Positions 15,805 to 25,146 are shown, counted from the first letter of the stretch. The stretch: 59,737 bases of DNA from WJMB01 sp964581465 (GCA_964581465.1 CAZOOP010000019.1:1-59737), one strand, 5' to 3'. The notes: generated from the sequence alone by a model not told the origin. Program-made: numbers and translations.

Positions 15805-18357
15805 ATGCGACGACGACTGCCGATTTCAACCCTGATCCTGTTCCTGGTTATCACCAGCGGCGCGACGGCTCAGTCCAGTTGGGTGCAGAACTACTGGTAC
15901 GAAGGCCCCGCAAACGGTCTGTGGAACGACGGCCACGAGGGCGGCTTCGAGTCCTCTACCGACATCAGTTGGTGGCGCTACATCGAGGACACCGGCGACA
16001 GCCGCCTGCTGCTGGAGGCGCCGGATTGGGATACGCCCCTGGTCGTCGACCTCTCCCCCCATCTATCCCAGGTGACCTGCGGCGCCTCCTACATCACCGC
16101 CGACGGCGCGATCCTGCTGATCCTGGCCGGGACGATCAGCGGCGACCTGACCCGCCCCGCCCTGGCCTACTCGACGGACTGGGGCGACAGTTGGACAACC
16201 GTCACCGACACCACGGTTCCCAACGGCCGGGTGATCGGGATGACGGTGTTCAAGTCGACCGACGAGGTCCTGCTGGCCGTCAGTCATCCCGGCACCAACG
16301 GCGCCGCCGTTTATCGACTCAGCGACGCCGCCGACCCGGATTGGACCGAGGAGCTCTTCCCCACGGGGTTCACCGCCAACCGGGCGAACTTCTTCGTCGA
16401 AAGCGTCGACAGCATCGCGCTGACCCTTTCCGGCGACGTCGACAGCCCCAACCAGTTCTACCATTACACCACCGCCGGGGGCTGGCAGTCCGCCGACGAC
16501 GATGATTTCGACAACCGCGATCTGCGCGAAATCTGGCGAACGGATGACGGACGCTTCTGGCTGGCCGCCGACCGCGATTCCCAGCCCAATGATCCCTGCC
16601 TGAGGTCATCCAGTCTGACCGGCGACTGGATCGAGGGCAGCGATTACTTCCCCACCACCAGCGATCCCCCCGCCTACGTAAGCATGGGACCCTCGGCCGT
16701 GGAGGAAGCCGAGCGAGTCTATCTCGCCGTCGAAGGTGATGAGGTAGTCGTCCTCGACGGTCAGGACGGTTCCTTCCTCTACCCCGTCCGCCCGCCGGTG
16801 ACCCTGGCCAACGATGTCTACGTGGTTCAGGATACCGGGACCGTCTACGTATCGGGCCTGCTCAGCGGCAGCGCCGTGATCAGCCGCAGCACCGACGACG
16901 GTCAGAACTGGTCCTACGATAATCTGGGCGGCAGCCTGGACGTGCTGCCCTTCGTCTTCGAGCTGGACCCCATCGGCCTGGCCGTCACCACCGGGCATCA
17001 AATCGGCGACACCGCCAGCCCGCGGGCGGCCCTCGCCCCGCCCCACGACGTCGGCGCGTTGACCAGCCTGGTCTACGACACCGGGATAACCCCGGTCTAC
17101 CAAAGCGTCGAGATCGACTTAAAGGATAACAACGGCGGACTGCGGCTCCTCCTGCGCACCTCCGACGATCCATCGATGAGCGACGCCCCGGACTGGTCGG
17201 AATGCGAGGTGCTGGACCCCGATGATCTGGTCCCCTCGCAGAACGCCCCCGGAGTGGATCACGGCGAACGCTACGTGCAGTACCGCCTGGAGTTCACCCT
17301 CGGCGACGGTGGCCCCGTCGAGAATCCCGTCGTGGACACCTTCACCCTGCGCTACCAGGACGTCGGCGATTTGGATCCCTTCGTCATCGACACCGGACCG
17401 GCCCCCGACGCCGAGGACGTCCCGATCAACACCCTGATCAAAATCTACTTCAACCGGACGATGGACCTGGCCAGCTTCAACGACAACGTCACCGTCACCG
17501 CCGGAAGCGACGAGTACGGCTGGCAGTCCAGCGGTGAGAACGGCGACCGAGTTTTCGTGATGACCCTCAACGAGTACCTGCCCACCGAAACCCTGACCGA
17601 GGTGGTGCTCGAGGAAGGCATCCAGTCCTCGGACGGCCGCCCACTGAGCGATCAGAACGGCTCGGCGCCGGGCCTGTTCGATTTCCGCTTCACCACGGGC
17701 TCCGCCCTGGACGACACCCCGCCGTTGCTGGAGGACCTCCGGGCCTTCCCCAATCCCACCTACGGCGCCACCCAGTTGACCCTTAACTGCACCGCCGATG
17801 ATTCCACAACCGGCAACAACGCGATCAGCGCCGTGGAGTACTTTATCGACAACCCGGGCACCTCGGGGGAGGGCGCCCCGCTCAATCCAGTCGACGGTGA
17901 TTTCGACTCGCCGATCGAAGACGCCACAGCCCTGGTCGACATCGCCGATTGGCAGATGGGCGAGACCCACAGCTTCTATGTCCACGCCCAGGACGCCGCC
18001 GGCAACTGGTCGCTGATGGAAAGCCTGGAGGTCAAGACCCAGGGCGTCTTCCTCGACGAGGACAAGGTCTACGTCTGGCCCAACCCGGCCACGCAGACGG
18101 CGACCTTCTCCTTCACCCTGGGGGCCGATTCCACGGTGAGCCTGGACGTCTACGATCTGGCCGGGCGCCTGGTCCACTCCCAATCCGATGACTTCACCAC
18201 GGGCGGCGCCCAGGGCACCCAGGACGATACCTACGAATTCGTCTGGAAACTGGACGGCGTCGGCTCCGGGGTATATATGTTCCGTATCAGCGCCGAAGAA
18301 CTCGGCGGCCGCTCCCAGAGCGCCGTGGTGATCAAGAAGCTGGCCGTGGTCCGCTGA
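15805..18357 (+). CDS. Secreted multidomain protein with type IX-like C-terminal sorting domain
   Basis: An 850-residue exported protein. The signal peptide (about residues 1-22) ends at TAQS. Residues 60-400 hold repeated sialidase/BNR-like strands such as YSTDWGDSWTTVTD and RSTDDGQNWSYD. Near residue 530 comes an SbsA-type Ig-like domain (PAPDAEDVPINTLIKIYFNR). A further Ig-like unit (FPNPTYGATQLTLNCTADD) precedes the C-terminal ~85 residues, VYVWPNPATQTATFSFTL onward, which match the T9SS type A sorting domain: N-P-A, then VSLDVYDLAGRLV and GSGVYMFRI. It is probably cell-surface attached or released. Its neighbour is a PorV-like barrel, a known type IX partner. Confidence 0.8.
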   Translation: MRRRLPISTLILFLVITSGATAQSSWVQNYWYEGPANGLWNDGHEGGFESSTDISWWRYIEDTGDSRLLLEAPDWDTPLVVDLSPHLSQVTCGASYITADGAILLILAGTISGDLTRPALAYSTDWGDSWTTVTDTTVPNGRVIGMTVFKSTDEVLLAVSHPGTNGAAVYRLSDAADPDWTEELFPTGFTANRANFFVESVDSIALTLSGDVDSPNQFYHYTTAGGWQSADDDDFDNRDLREIWRTDDGRFWLAADRDSQPNDPCLRSSSLTGDWIEGSDYFPTTSDPPAYVSMGPSAVEEAERVYLAVEGDEVVVLDGQDGSFLYPVRPPVTLANDVYVVQDTGTVYVSGLLSGSAVISRSTDDGQNWSYDNLGGSLDVLPFVFELDPIGLAVTTGHQIGDTASPRAALAPPHDVGALTSLVYDTGITPVYQSVEIDLKDNNGGLRLLLRTSDDPSMSDAPDWSECEVLDPDDLVPSQNAPGVDHGERYVQYRLEFTLGDGGPVENPVVDTFTLRYQDVGDLDPFVIDTGPAPDAEDVPINTLIKIYFNRTMDLASFNDNVTVTAGSDEYGWQSSGENGDRVFVMTLNEYLPTETLTEVVLEEGIQSSDGRPLSDQNGSAPGLFDFRFTTGSALDDTPPLLEDLRAFPNPTYGATQLTLNCTADDSTTGNNAISAVEYFIDNPGTSGEGAPLNPVDGDFDSPIEDATALVDIADWQMGETHSFYVHAQDAAGNWSLMESLEVKTQGVFLDEDKVYVWPNPATQTATFSFTLGADSTVSLDVYDLAGRLVHSQSDDFTTGGAQGTQDDTYEFVWKLDGVGSGVYMFRISAEELGGRSQSAVVIKKLAVVR

Positions 18358-18424
18358 TCCGGCGGCCGAGTAAGTCTTCCCAACCGCGATGCGGCCCCCC
18401 GAAACTCAACAAAGCTGGTGTTGC

Positions 18425-20386
18425 ATGCTCAAGCGCAAGCTATCCGCCTTGATCGCCCTGGTTCTTATCGTCGCCAGCGCTCCGACGCGGGCTGACAACG
18501 CCGGCGCCGCCTTCCTGCTCATACCCGGCGACATGCGGGCGGTGGCCCTGGGCTCCACGGGAACCGCCGAGGTCGGCTATCTGGGCTCCCTGGACTTCAA
18601 CCCCGCCGGGTTGGGCTTTCGCGAGGAGGCCGTTCTCGGCGCCGGCTTCACCCGCTGGCTGGCCGAGACCAACCTGGGCCACCTGGCCGGCTGCCTGCCC
18701 ATCGATAATCTCGGCTCGTTGAGCCTGGGGGTCAAGTATATGAGTGTGGGCGGCTTCGAGCGCCGCACCGGTGACACCCCGGAGCCTATCGGCGAGTTCG
18801 ACGCCCTGGGGCTCCTCGGCGAGGTCGGCTACGCCCGTGAGCTCTTCGACGGCTTCAGTGCCGGAGTCGACGTCGGCGTTGTCCATCAGCGCCTGGACAC
18901 CTACTCGGCCACCGGCGCAGTCCTCGACGCCGGGGTGCTCTACCGTACTCCGCTGGAATGGCTCGACGTCGGGGCGGCGGTGCGCAATCTGGGCACGCCG
19001 TTGGTCTTCATCGAGGAGGAGACGGCCCTACCAACCAGCCTGGGCGCCGGAGTCTCCCTGGGCTTTCTCGACGGCGACCTCAACGCCAACATCGAGGGCG
19101 AATACTACCTAGACGACGCCGAGGACACCTTCTTCGCCCATCTGGGCGCCGAATACATCATCGCCCGCACCGCCGCGGTGCGCGCCGGCTATACCTACGG
19201 CAACCAGAGTCAGCACGGCGGACTGGCCGGCCTCAGCGCCGGCCTGGGCGTGATGCTCTCCGGTTTCGTCGTCGACTTCGCCTACGCCAACCACGGCGAG
19301 CTTGGCTACTCCCTGCGCGGCAGCCTGGGATACGACTTCGGTTTCGTCGCCGGACGCGTCGACGAACTAGAAGCCTACCTCCAGCGACTACAGGAGCGCA
19401 TCGACTCCACCAGCCGGGCCTTCTACGCCGAGGGCCGAGACGCCATGAGCATGGAGCGCTACGACGAGGCCGCCAGCTCCTTCGACAAGGCCTTGATCTG
19501 GGACCCGAACTACACCGAGGCCGCCGAGGCCTACGAGCGGGCCGAGAACCTGGCCCGGATCCAGGCCGTCGAAGAGCACCTCGAGCAGGGCAACCTCTGG
19601 CTGCGCATCGAGGACTACGTCGCCGCCCTGGCCAGCTTCAACGCCGCCCTCGAACTCAACCCGGAAAACGAAGAGGCCGCCGAGCGGGCCGACTTCGCCG
19701 CACGGGCCCTGGCCAAGCAGCTCGCCGAGCGCGAGGCCCATGTCAGCGAGCTGTCGACCCAGGCCGCCGAAGCCTACAGCAGCGGCGACTACAAGGTCGC
19801 CGTCGATCTCTGGGGCGAGGTGCTGCGCCTGGACCCGGACAACCCCCAGGCCGAGGGCTACTATAATCAGGCCCGCAAGCACCTCAACGACCAGATCGAC
19901 AACCTCTTCCGCCGCGCCGAGAGCCTGGAGGATCAACAACGCTACGCCGAGGCCTTGGGAGTTCTCTACCAAGCCCAGGAACTGGTAACCGACGACCCCG
20001 TTCTCTCCACCTCGATCTCCCGGCTGCGCGGCCTGCTCTCCCAGCAGGTCAACGGCCTGGTCGACGATGGCGTCGCCCTCCATGAGGCCGGCGACCACTC
20101 CCGAGCCGAGGACACCCTGACCCGGGCCTTGCGCCTGGACCCGGACAACTCCCGCGCCGCCGACTACCTGGAACGCGCCCGAGACGCCCAGCGCGTCGAT
20201 GAACCCCAAACCGATCCCATCGCCGCCAACGAGTACTACCTCCAGGGCATCAACGCCTACACCCGCCGCGACTACGAGCAGGCCATCTACTACTGGGAGA
20301 AGTGCCTGGAGTTCCAGCCCGACCACGACAAGGCCCGGGCCAATATCGCCCGCGCCAAACAAATGCTGGCCGCCCTCGAGGAATAA
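18425..20386 (+). CDS. PorV/PorQ-like outer-membrane barrel fused to TPR domain
   Basis: A 653-residue protein in two halves. After a signal peptide ending near ADNAGAA, residues 30-310 look like the PorV/UPF0164 barrel: FLLIPGDMRAVALGSTGTAE, then NPAGLGF, then repeated Gly/aromatic strands such as SLGVKYMSVGGFERR. Residues 330-653 are six or so TPR-like helix pairs (AMSMERYDEAASSFDKALIW, DYVAALASFNAALELNPENE, and others). The ATG at 18425 is chosen because it begins the signal peptide; the frame opens at 18389 without a ribosome site. PorV proteins escort type IX clients at the outer membrane. The long C-terminal TPR fusion is unusual and would face the periplasm. Confidence 0.75.
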   Translation: MLKRKLSALIALVLIVASAPTRADNAGAAFLLIPGDMRAVALGSTGTAEVGYLGSLDFNPAGLGFREEAVLGAGFTRWLAETNLGHLAGCLPIDNLGSLSLGVKYMSVGGFERRTGDTPEPIGEFDALGLLGEVGYARELFDGFSAGVDVGVVHQRLDTYSATGAVLDAGVLYRTPLEWLDVGAAVRNLGTPLVFIEEETALPTSLGAGVSLGFLDGDLNANIEGEYYLDDAEDTFFAHLGAEYIIARTAAVRAGYTYGNQSQHGGLAGLSAGLGVMLSGFVVDFAYANHGELGYSLRGSLGYDFGFVAGRVDELEAYLQRLQERIDSTSRAFYAEGRDAMSMERYDEAASSFDKALIWDPNYTEAAEAYERAENLARIQAVEEHLEQGNLWLRIEDYVAALASFNAALELNPENEEAAERADFAARALAKQLAEREAHVSELSTQAAEAYSSGDYKVAVDLWGEVLRLDPDNPQAEGYYNQARKHLNDQIDNLFRRAESLEDQQRYAEALGVLYQAQELVTDDPVLSTSISRLRGLLSQQVNGLVDDGVALHEAGDHSRAEDTLTRALRLDPDNSRAADYLERARDAQRVDEPQTDPIAANEYYLQGINAYTRRDYEQAIYYWEKCLEFQPDHDKARANIARAKQMLAALEE

Positions 20387-20445
20387 CCCCGCCCGAGCTA
20401 AAGCAAAACCGGCTCCCCGCCCCTCGACTCCGACTGTTCTACCGG

Positions 20446-20535
20446 CGGGTCGGCTTTGGCACGTTTCTTGCAGCGGGGCGGCCGCTTGAACGAACCCGCG
20501 CCGCCTTCCGCAAGAAACGTGCCAAAGCCGACCCG
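20446..20535. repeat. Sigma-54-type palindrome, copy P2
   Basis: Arms 20446-20471 and 20510-20535 are a perfect 26-bp inverted repeat with a 38-nt loop. Each arm contains TTTGGCACGTTTCTTGC, an exact RpoN -24/-12 match reading toward the loop. It begins 60 nt after the PorV-TPR gene and about 155 nt before the two-CW gene. Confidence 0.92.
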
Positions 20536-20626
20536 CTGCCTAAGCCCATGGTGACCGTTTTCGCTGGAGCCGGTTTTGCGAAGGTTCCTGACTAGGTGGA
20601 CTCCCCCGGCGTTTCTCACCACCTCC

Positions 20627-20655
20627 CTGCGCATATGCGAAAAGGGTGGTATAAT
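20627..20655 (+). promoter_or_regulatory. Sigma-70-type promoter for the two-CW gene
   Basis: A perfect -10 TATAAT (20650-20655), with a weak -35 candidate CTGCGC 17 bp upstream. Transcription would start near 20662 and give a leader of about 28 nt carrying GGGAGGA before the ATG at 20690. Confidence 0.55.
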
Positions 20656-20689
20656 ATAAGATGACTCTTTTCGCGCAACGGGAGGACCA

Positions 20690-20965
20690 ATGGTCAAGGA
20701 GAACTGCCGGGAGTACATGAGTTGCGGACGGGAGCCGGGCGGCGCTCGGGTTCACGAGTACGGCGTCTGCCCTGCCTTCAAGATCGAATAATACAACGGT
20801 TTCAACGCGGGTCGAAACGGTGGGCGGTACTGCTGGATGGTCGAGGGCACCCTCTGCCAAAACACCATCCAGGGCAACTGGGCGCAGAAGATGCGGCACT
20901 GTCTGACCAAGTGCGAGTTCTTCAAGCAGGTTCAGACCCAGCAGGGCGGGTCGTTGAAGAGCTAG
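20690..20965 (+). pseudogene. Two-CW domain protein interrupted by an in-frame TAA
   Basis: From the ATG at 20690 (GGGAGGA 3-9 nt before it) the frame reads 33 codons, starting MVKENCREYMSCGREPGG and reaching YGVCPAFKIE, then TAA at 20789-20791. The same frame continues for 57 codons to TAG at 20965: NGGRYCWMVEGTLC, then IQGNWAQKM, then CEFFKQV. Joined, these match the small Cys-rich two-CW family, with the usual CGREPGG, VCPA, CW-x4-GTLC and final Cys motifs. The stop falls in the variable middle. The first CW motif is CR here (one base change from TGG). The likeliest reading is recent inactivation; a sequencing error or readthrough are alternatives. The family's function is unknown. Confidence 0.7.
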
Positions 20966-21016
20966 CGTCGACCGTTATCACGATCGATCCTTCACACCAT
21001 CCGGGATAGTACCTCA

Positions 21017-22552
21017 ATGTTCCGACTCTCTATCCGCGTCAAGCTGGCCCTGACCATCCTGTTGATGATGGCGCTGCTGACCGTGGTGCTGATCTGGCGG
21101 CTGGAGGCCGAGGCCCGGCAGCGCGCCTTGGGCGAGATCCGCCTACGCGGCCAGTCCCTGGCCCGCATTTTGGCGGTCAACGCCGCCGCCGAGCTGGCCG
21201 CCGGGGACGACCTCTCACTGATCGATCTGGTCAACGGGGCCACCCAACTGCCCGATGTGCTCTACGCGCTGATCGTCGACGACGCCGGCACGGTGGCCGC
21301 CGTCTCGCCGGCGGCGCCTTCGATCGACTCCGCCGGCGGCTACAACCCCCCGGCCCTCTTCGAGGAATACCGCACCCCCGAGGGCGAGATTATCCGCGAG
21401 GGCGACCTGGAGGACACGGCGGTCAGGTACGCCGGGAAGCCGGGCCGGGACATCGCCGTGCCGGTCCTCTTCGAGGACATCAGCCGCTCGGTGGAGCTGG
21501 GCGAGGTCCACGTCGGGATCAGCGAACAGCCGATGCTGCGCGCCGCCGCCGAGATCCGCTCCACGGTCTTCACGATCGGCGGCATCGCCCTGGCGGTCTC
21601 GCTTGTGCTGGCCGTACTCTACGGCGTGGTGATCTCGCGGCCGCTGCGCAAGCTGGCCCGGGGCGTCCAGCGTATCGGTCGGGGCGACTTCGACCACCGC
21701 CTGGGGCTCTGCCGTCGCGACGAGATCGGCGAGCTGGCCTGCGCCGTGGACGCCATGGCCGAGAACCTGCAACAGAACCGTTTCATCCGCAACGCCTTCC
21801 GCCTCTACGTCAGCCGCCAGGTGGCCGACCAGATCATCTCCGACCCCGAACGCCACAAAGCCCAGACGCGGGGAGAGCGCCGCGAGGTCACCGTCCTCTT
21901 CGCCGACATCCGCGACTTCACCCCCCTCTCCGAGCGCCTGGAGCCCGAGGAGGTCGTCGGCCTGCTCAACGACTACCTCGGCCAGCTCACCGAGGCCGTC
22001 TTCGCCTATGACGGCACCCTGGACAAGTTCATCGGCGACTGCGTGATGGCCGTCTTCGGCGCGCCTCTGGACCAGCACGACCACGCCCTGCGCGGCGTGC
22101 TGGCCGCCCTTGAGATGCAGCGCGGCATCCGGGACCTCAACGCGCGGCGCGTCACCGCGGGCAAGACCGTCGTCGAGATCGGTATCGGTATGTCCTGCGG
22201 CCAGGCCGTGGTGGGCAACATCGGCTCCGAGGAGCGCTTGGACTACACGGCCATCGGCGACACGGTCAATCTGGCCTCGCGGTTGGAGGGTCTGGCCGGC
22301 GGCGGCGAGATCGTGATCAGCGAGGAGGTCCACGGCTTCGTCGGTGAGTATATCGCCGCCCGCCGTCTCGAGCCGCGCCGGGTCAAGGGTAAGCGCGAAC
22401 CCGTGGTCAGCTACGCCGTCGAGGGGCTCGAACCCGGCGCCGAGTTCCCCGGCGGGATCCGGCGCGTCGAGGTCGCCGAGCGCGGCGTCTCGGCCGATGA
22501 GCTCGTCGATAAGCTTGAGGGAGAAGGAGAGTTCGAGAAGGGGAGGCTGTGA
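21017..22552 (+). CDS. Membrane class III adenylate/guanylate cyclase with HAMP domain
   Basis: A 511-residue receptor-type cyclase. The order is an N-terminal membrane helix (about residues 8-28), a periplasmic sensor of about 150 residues, a second helix (about 185-207), a HAMP domain (ISRPLRKLARGVQRIGRGDF) and a class III catalytic domain from about 285. Both metal aspartates are present, in VLFADIRDFTPLSE and FIGDCVMAVFGAP, and the transition-state region reads DYTAIGDTVNLASRLEG. It should make cAMP or cGMP in response to an external signal. The next gene overlaps by 4 nt. A cyclic-nucleotide-binding protein lies 1.7 kb downstream. Confidence 0.88.
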   Translation: MFRLSIRVKLALTILLMMALLTVVLIWRLEAEARQRALGEIRLRGQSLARILAVNAAAELAAGDDLSLIDLVNGATQLPDVLYALIVDDAGTVAAVSPAAPSIDSAGGYNPPALFEEYRTPEGEIIREGDLEDTAVRYAGKPGRDIAVPVLFEDISRSVELGEVHVGISEQPMLRAAAEIRSTVFTIGGIALAVSLVLAVLYGVVISRPLRKLARGVQRIGRGDFDHRLGLCRRDEIGELACAVDAMAENLQQNRFIRNAFRLYVSRQVADQIISDPERHKAQTRGERREVTVLFADIRDFTPLSERLEPEEVVGLLNDYLGQLTEAVFAYDGTLDKFIGDCVMAVFGAPLDQHDHALRGVLAALEMQRGIRDLNARRVTAGKTVVEIGIGMSCGQAVVGNIGSEERLDYTAIGDTVNLASRLEGLAGGGEIVISEEVHGFVGEYIAARRLEPRRVKGKREPVVSYAVEGLEPGAEFPGGIRRVEVAERGVSADELVDKLEGEGEFEKGRL

Positions 22553-23271
22553 GAGACATCGGAGATTCGCGGACGGTTTACAACTGGGGCGGTTTCATCT
22601 TCGTCACCGGCCTGCTCGGCGCGGCGCTGACGGGCCTGGGCGCCTGGTTGCTCCTCGACGGCCTGCTGCCCGTCTTCATCGGACGACAGCTAACGCTCTA
22701 CGCCGCGACCGGCCTGGCCGCCGTGACGGGCCTGCTCTACTTCGGCCACCCCGCCGGCGCCGCCGGGGTCGTCGACTACGCGCCCCACCCCCTAACCGGT
22801 CGGGACCTGGGGGTTTTCCTGCTCAAGGCCCTGTTGCTGGTCTGGCTCTACCTGGGCCTGCCCTGGGTGACGAGCTGGTTCACCGGCGGCGTCGAGGAGA
22901 CGATCGCCGGGCTGAACTCCCTGCATCTGGTCGGACCCTGGCAGGCCCTGGGCGCGGTGGGACGCATCGGCACCCTGGCCGAGTGTTTGCTCTTCCTGGC
23001 CCTGCTGCCCCTGATCTACCTGGGCTTCAACGCCCTGATGTTCCTGCTCAACGCCTTCGAGGGCGAGAAAACGACGGCCCACAAGGTCCTGGCCGTCGTC
23101 GTCGGGGTTCCGTTGAGCCTGGGGCTGGGGCTGGGCGGCCTGGGCGCCCTGGTGATCGCCAGCTTCGCCAACTTCCTGGGCGCCCTGGGCTTTCTGTTGA
23201 TCCTGATCGTCTTCGCCGCCGTCACCGGCGGCGTGGTCTATCTGGTCACCCTGGCCCGGCGGCGCTCCTGA
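22549..23271 (+). CDS. Integral membrane protein cotranslated with cyclase
   Basis: A 240-residue protein with about six hydrophobic segments (near residues 14-38, 46-64, 90-110, 145-165, 180-200 and 205-232). The GTG start overlaps the cyclase stop (GTGA), so translation is probably coupled. Between the third and fourth segments lies a soluble loop with VEETIAGLNSLHLVGP. No family was recognised. Its coupling to the cyclase hints at a sensory or transport role, but nothing in the sequence proves it. Confidence 0.6.
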   Translation: MRDIGDSRTVYNWGGFIFVTGLLGAALTGLGAWLLLDGLLPVFIGRQLTLYAATGLAAVTGLLYFGHPAGAAGVVDYAPHPLTGRDLGVFLLKALLLVWLYLGLPWVTSWFTGGVEETIAGLNSLHLVGPWQALGAVGRIGTLAECLLFLALLPLIYLGFNALMFLLNAFEGEKTTAHKVLAVVVGVPLSLGLGLGGLGALVIASFANFLGALGFLLILIVFAAVTGGVVYLVTLARRRS

Positions 23272-23278
23272 GCGGGGC

Positions 23279-23968
23279 TCAGTGTCGCACGGCTGAGCGG
23301 GTGCCGGCGACGAAGATCAAGCCCAGCCAAGCCTGAGCGCCCAGCGTCGACCAGCCGAAGATCACGGCGCCGAAGAGAGCGGCGAAAACACCCCAGGCGT
23401 CGCTGGAGAGCCGCTCGCTCCAGTCGGGCAGGTAGTCGACCTCGCCGAGGGCGCGCAACGCGGCGTCCAAACCGAGCCGAACGAGCACGGCTAGGGCGGC
23501 GGCAAGGATCAGCCGCGGCTCCAGAGAGACGAAGCGGGCGGCGCCAAAGAGCCAGAACCAGAGCCAGCCCGCCACGGCGCACCACAGCGCGGCCTTACCG
23601 GCGCCCAGGGCGCCCCGGGCCAGGGTCTCCAGGGGCTTCTCGCGGCTGCGCAGCGCCCGCAGCGCCTCGGCGGCTCCGCCGCCCAGCACGATGGTCCACC
23701 CGGCCAACACCGGACCGAAGGCCAGCAACAGGCCGAACTCCATCGTCCGCACCGGATCCAGTGTCGTGTAGCGGTACCAGGCCCGGCTGACCTCGGCCGC
23801 CGTCAGCAGGATCAGCCCCGGGATCAGCACCCACCTGGGCGGCAGGGTCGCCGCCAGGCGCGGGGCGGCCAGCACGGTGTAGAGACCCAGGGCCGCCCAG
23901 CCGACCAGGCCGACGGCAATGCGGATCAGGTTGCCCGCTGTTTTGCGTCGCTTGCTCTTGGTGGCCAC
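23279..23968 (-). CDS. Integral membrane protein, unknown
   Basis: A 229-residue protein with a basic N-terminus (MATKSKRRKT) and about six hydrophobic segments. It converges on the preceding gene with only a few bases between stops. GGGAGGAGC lies just before the ATG. It was preferred over overlapping frames because its hydrophobic segments are regular and it has a ribosome site. No family recognised. Confidence 0.6.
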   Translation of the reverse strand: MATKSKRRKTAGNLIRIAVGLVGWAALGLYTVLAAPRLAATLPPRWVLIPGLILLTAAEVSRAWYRYTTLDPVRTMEFGLLLAFGPVLAGWTIVLGGGAAEALRALRSREKPLETLARGALGAGKAALWCAVAGWLWFWLFGAARFVSLEPRLILAAALAVLVRLGLDAALRALGEVDYLPDWSERLSSDAWGVFAALFGAVIFGWSTLGAQAWLGLIFVAGTRSAVRH

Positions 23969-24265
23969 GCTCCTCCCGGGTACCCAATGACCTTGCCGGA
24001 CTATGTTATCACAAAGGGCCGCTTTCCCGGCGGGCGTCCGGGACGGCCTTCCCGCACGGACTCCCCGGTGTTGATCCTCGGGGGGATTCCTCGGTAATCA
24101 CACCGCCTTTTCCGCTATACTCTCAACTGTACTGGAAGCAGTGTCTGTCCTCGATCGGCGACGGCGCTCTCGAACAACCACACGCCGCCCACCACGACCG
24201 CGACCGATCCGGGGGCGGGTAGCGAACCAGAGGATGTAAACAGGGGACGAACCGGGGGACGAAGC

Positions 24266-24709
24266 ATGGAACTCAACGAACTCAGCCAGTTCAACCTCTT
24301 CAAGGACCTCGAGGCCGAGGAGCTGAAGAAGGTCCTTCAACGGCTGCACAAGCACACCGCCGAGCCCGAGGAGCAGTTGATCAACGAGGGCGAGCCGGGC
24401 AAGCGCCTCTACCTGATCTCCCAGGGCAAGGTCAACGTGCTCAAGATCATCGACGCCGACCGCAGCAAGGTGCTGGCCACCCTGGGGCCGGGCGCGGTGA
24501 TGGGCGAGATCTCGATCCTCACCGGCGGACCGCGCACCGCCAGCGTGATCAGCGAGACGGCCACGGAGCTCTACTACCTGGAGCGCGAGGAGTTCGTCGA
24601 GCTGATGCACGAGATCCCGGATATCGCCATCAACCTGGCCCGGCTGATGTGCGAGCGCCTGCGCCGCGCCGATCGCGAGATCCGCCAGGTGCTGCTCAAT
24701 CCGCTCTAG
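24266..24709 (+). CDS. Cyclic nucleotide-binding domain protein
   Basis: A 147-residue protein made of one cAMP/cGMP-binding domain and a short C-terminal helix. The opening NLFKDLEAEELKKVLQRL is the usual first helix. INEGEPGKRLYLISQGKVNV is the strand-turn-strand part. The phosphate-binding cassette is GEISILTGGPRTASV, with the conserved Glu and Arg that contact the nucleotide. No DNA-binding or kinase domain follows. It could sense the product of the cyclase at 21017 and act on a partner. A TATACT at 24116-24121 is a possible -10. A terminator follows at 24796. Confidence 0.85.
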   Translation: MELNELSQFNLFKDLEAEELKKVLQRLHKHTAEPEEQLINEGEPGKRLYLISQGKVNVLKIIDADRSKVLATLGPGAVMGEISILTGGPRTASVISETATELYYLEREEFVELMHEIPDIAINLARLMCERLRRADREIRQVLLNPL

Positions 24710-24795
24710 GCCGGACCCGCGCTACAGCGCCGCCACGGCGGAGCACGCCCTACCCGGTGGATAACCACGGCTCACCGCCGGTGTTCACCGCCGTC

Positions 24796-24819
24796 AAAAC
24801 CGCCCCCGGGCGGTTTTTT
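24796..24819 (+). terminator. Rho-independent terminator
   Basis: AAAACCGCCC pairs with GGGCGGTTTT around a short CC loop, and the T run continues to six. It lies 87 nt after the cyclic-nucleotide-binding gene. Being A-rich on the left and T-rich on the right it may work in both directions. Confidence 0.85.
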
Positions 24820-25146
24820 CCGTCGGTATCGTCGAGCATCCCGCGCACTGATCAACTATGGTATCACACTGGGTTGGGCTGTCACGGATTACTGATCGTT
24901 TACAGCACATCGCCGGACAGCACATCCCGCCGCCAATCCGCCAGGACGGAGTTCGGGCGATGACCCTCGAAGCGCGCGAACTGGTGAAACTGACCAAGAA
25001 ACACCCGCTACCGCCAGAACCCGGCAGGCCGAAACAACAGAACGAGGAAACAGCGGAGCGCCGCTCGAATACGCATCTCCCGCCGGCGATAGGAACGGGA
25101 GCCGCCCTGGCGGCCCCCGGTATTCATCTTCGACGACTTGTCGGGC
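24820..25146. other. Intergenic region, nothing recognised
   Basis: About 330 bp between the terminator and the convergent end of the acidic lipoprotein gene. A plus-strand frame from 24858 is open but has no ribosome site and continues as a shadow into the minus-strand gene. No repeat copy was found. Confidence 0.4.

Noticed and set aside
20690..20965. Selenocysteine or other recoding at the in-frame stop
   Set aside because: The stop is TAA, not TGA, and no stem-loop of the kind needed for insertion was seen; a mutation or error is simpler.
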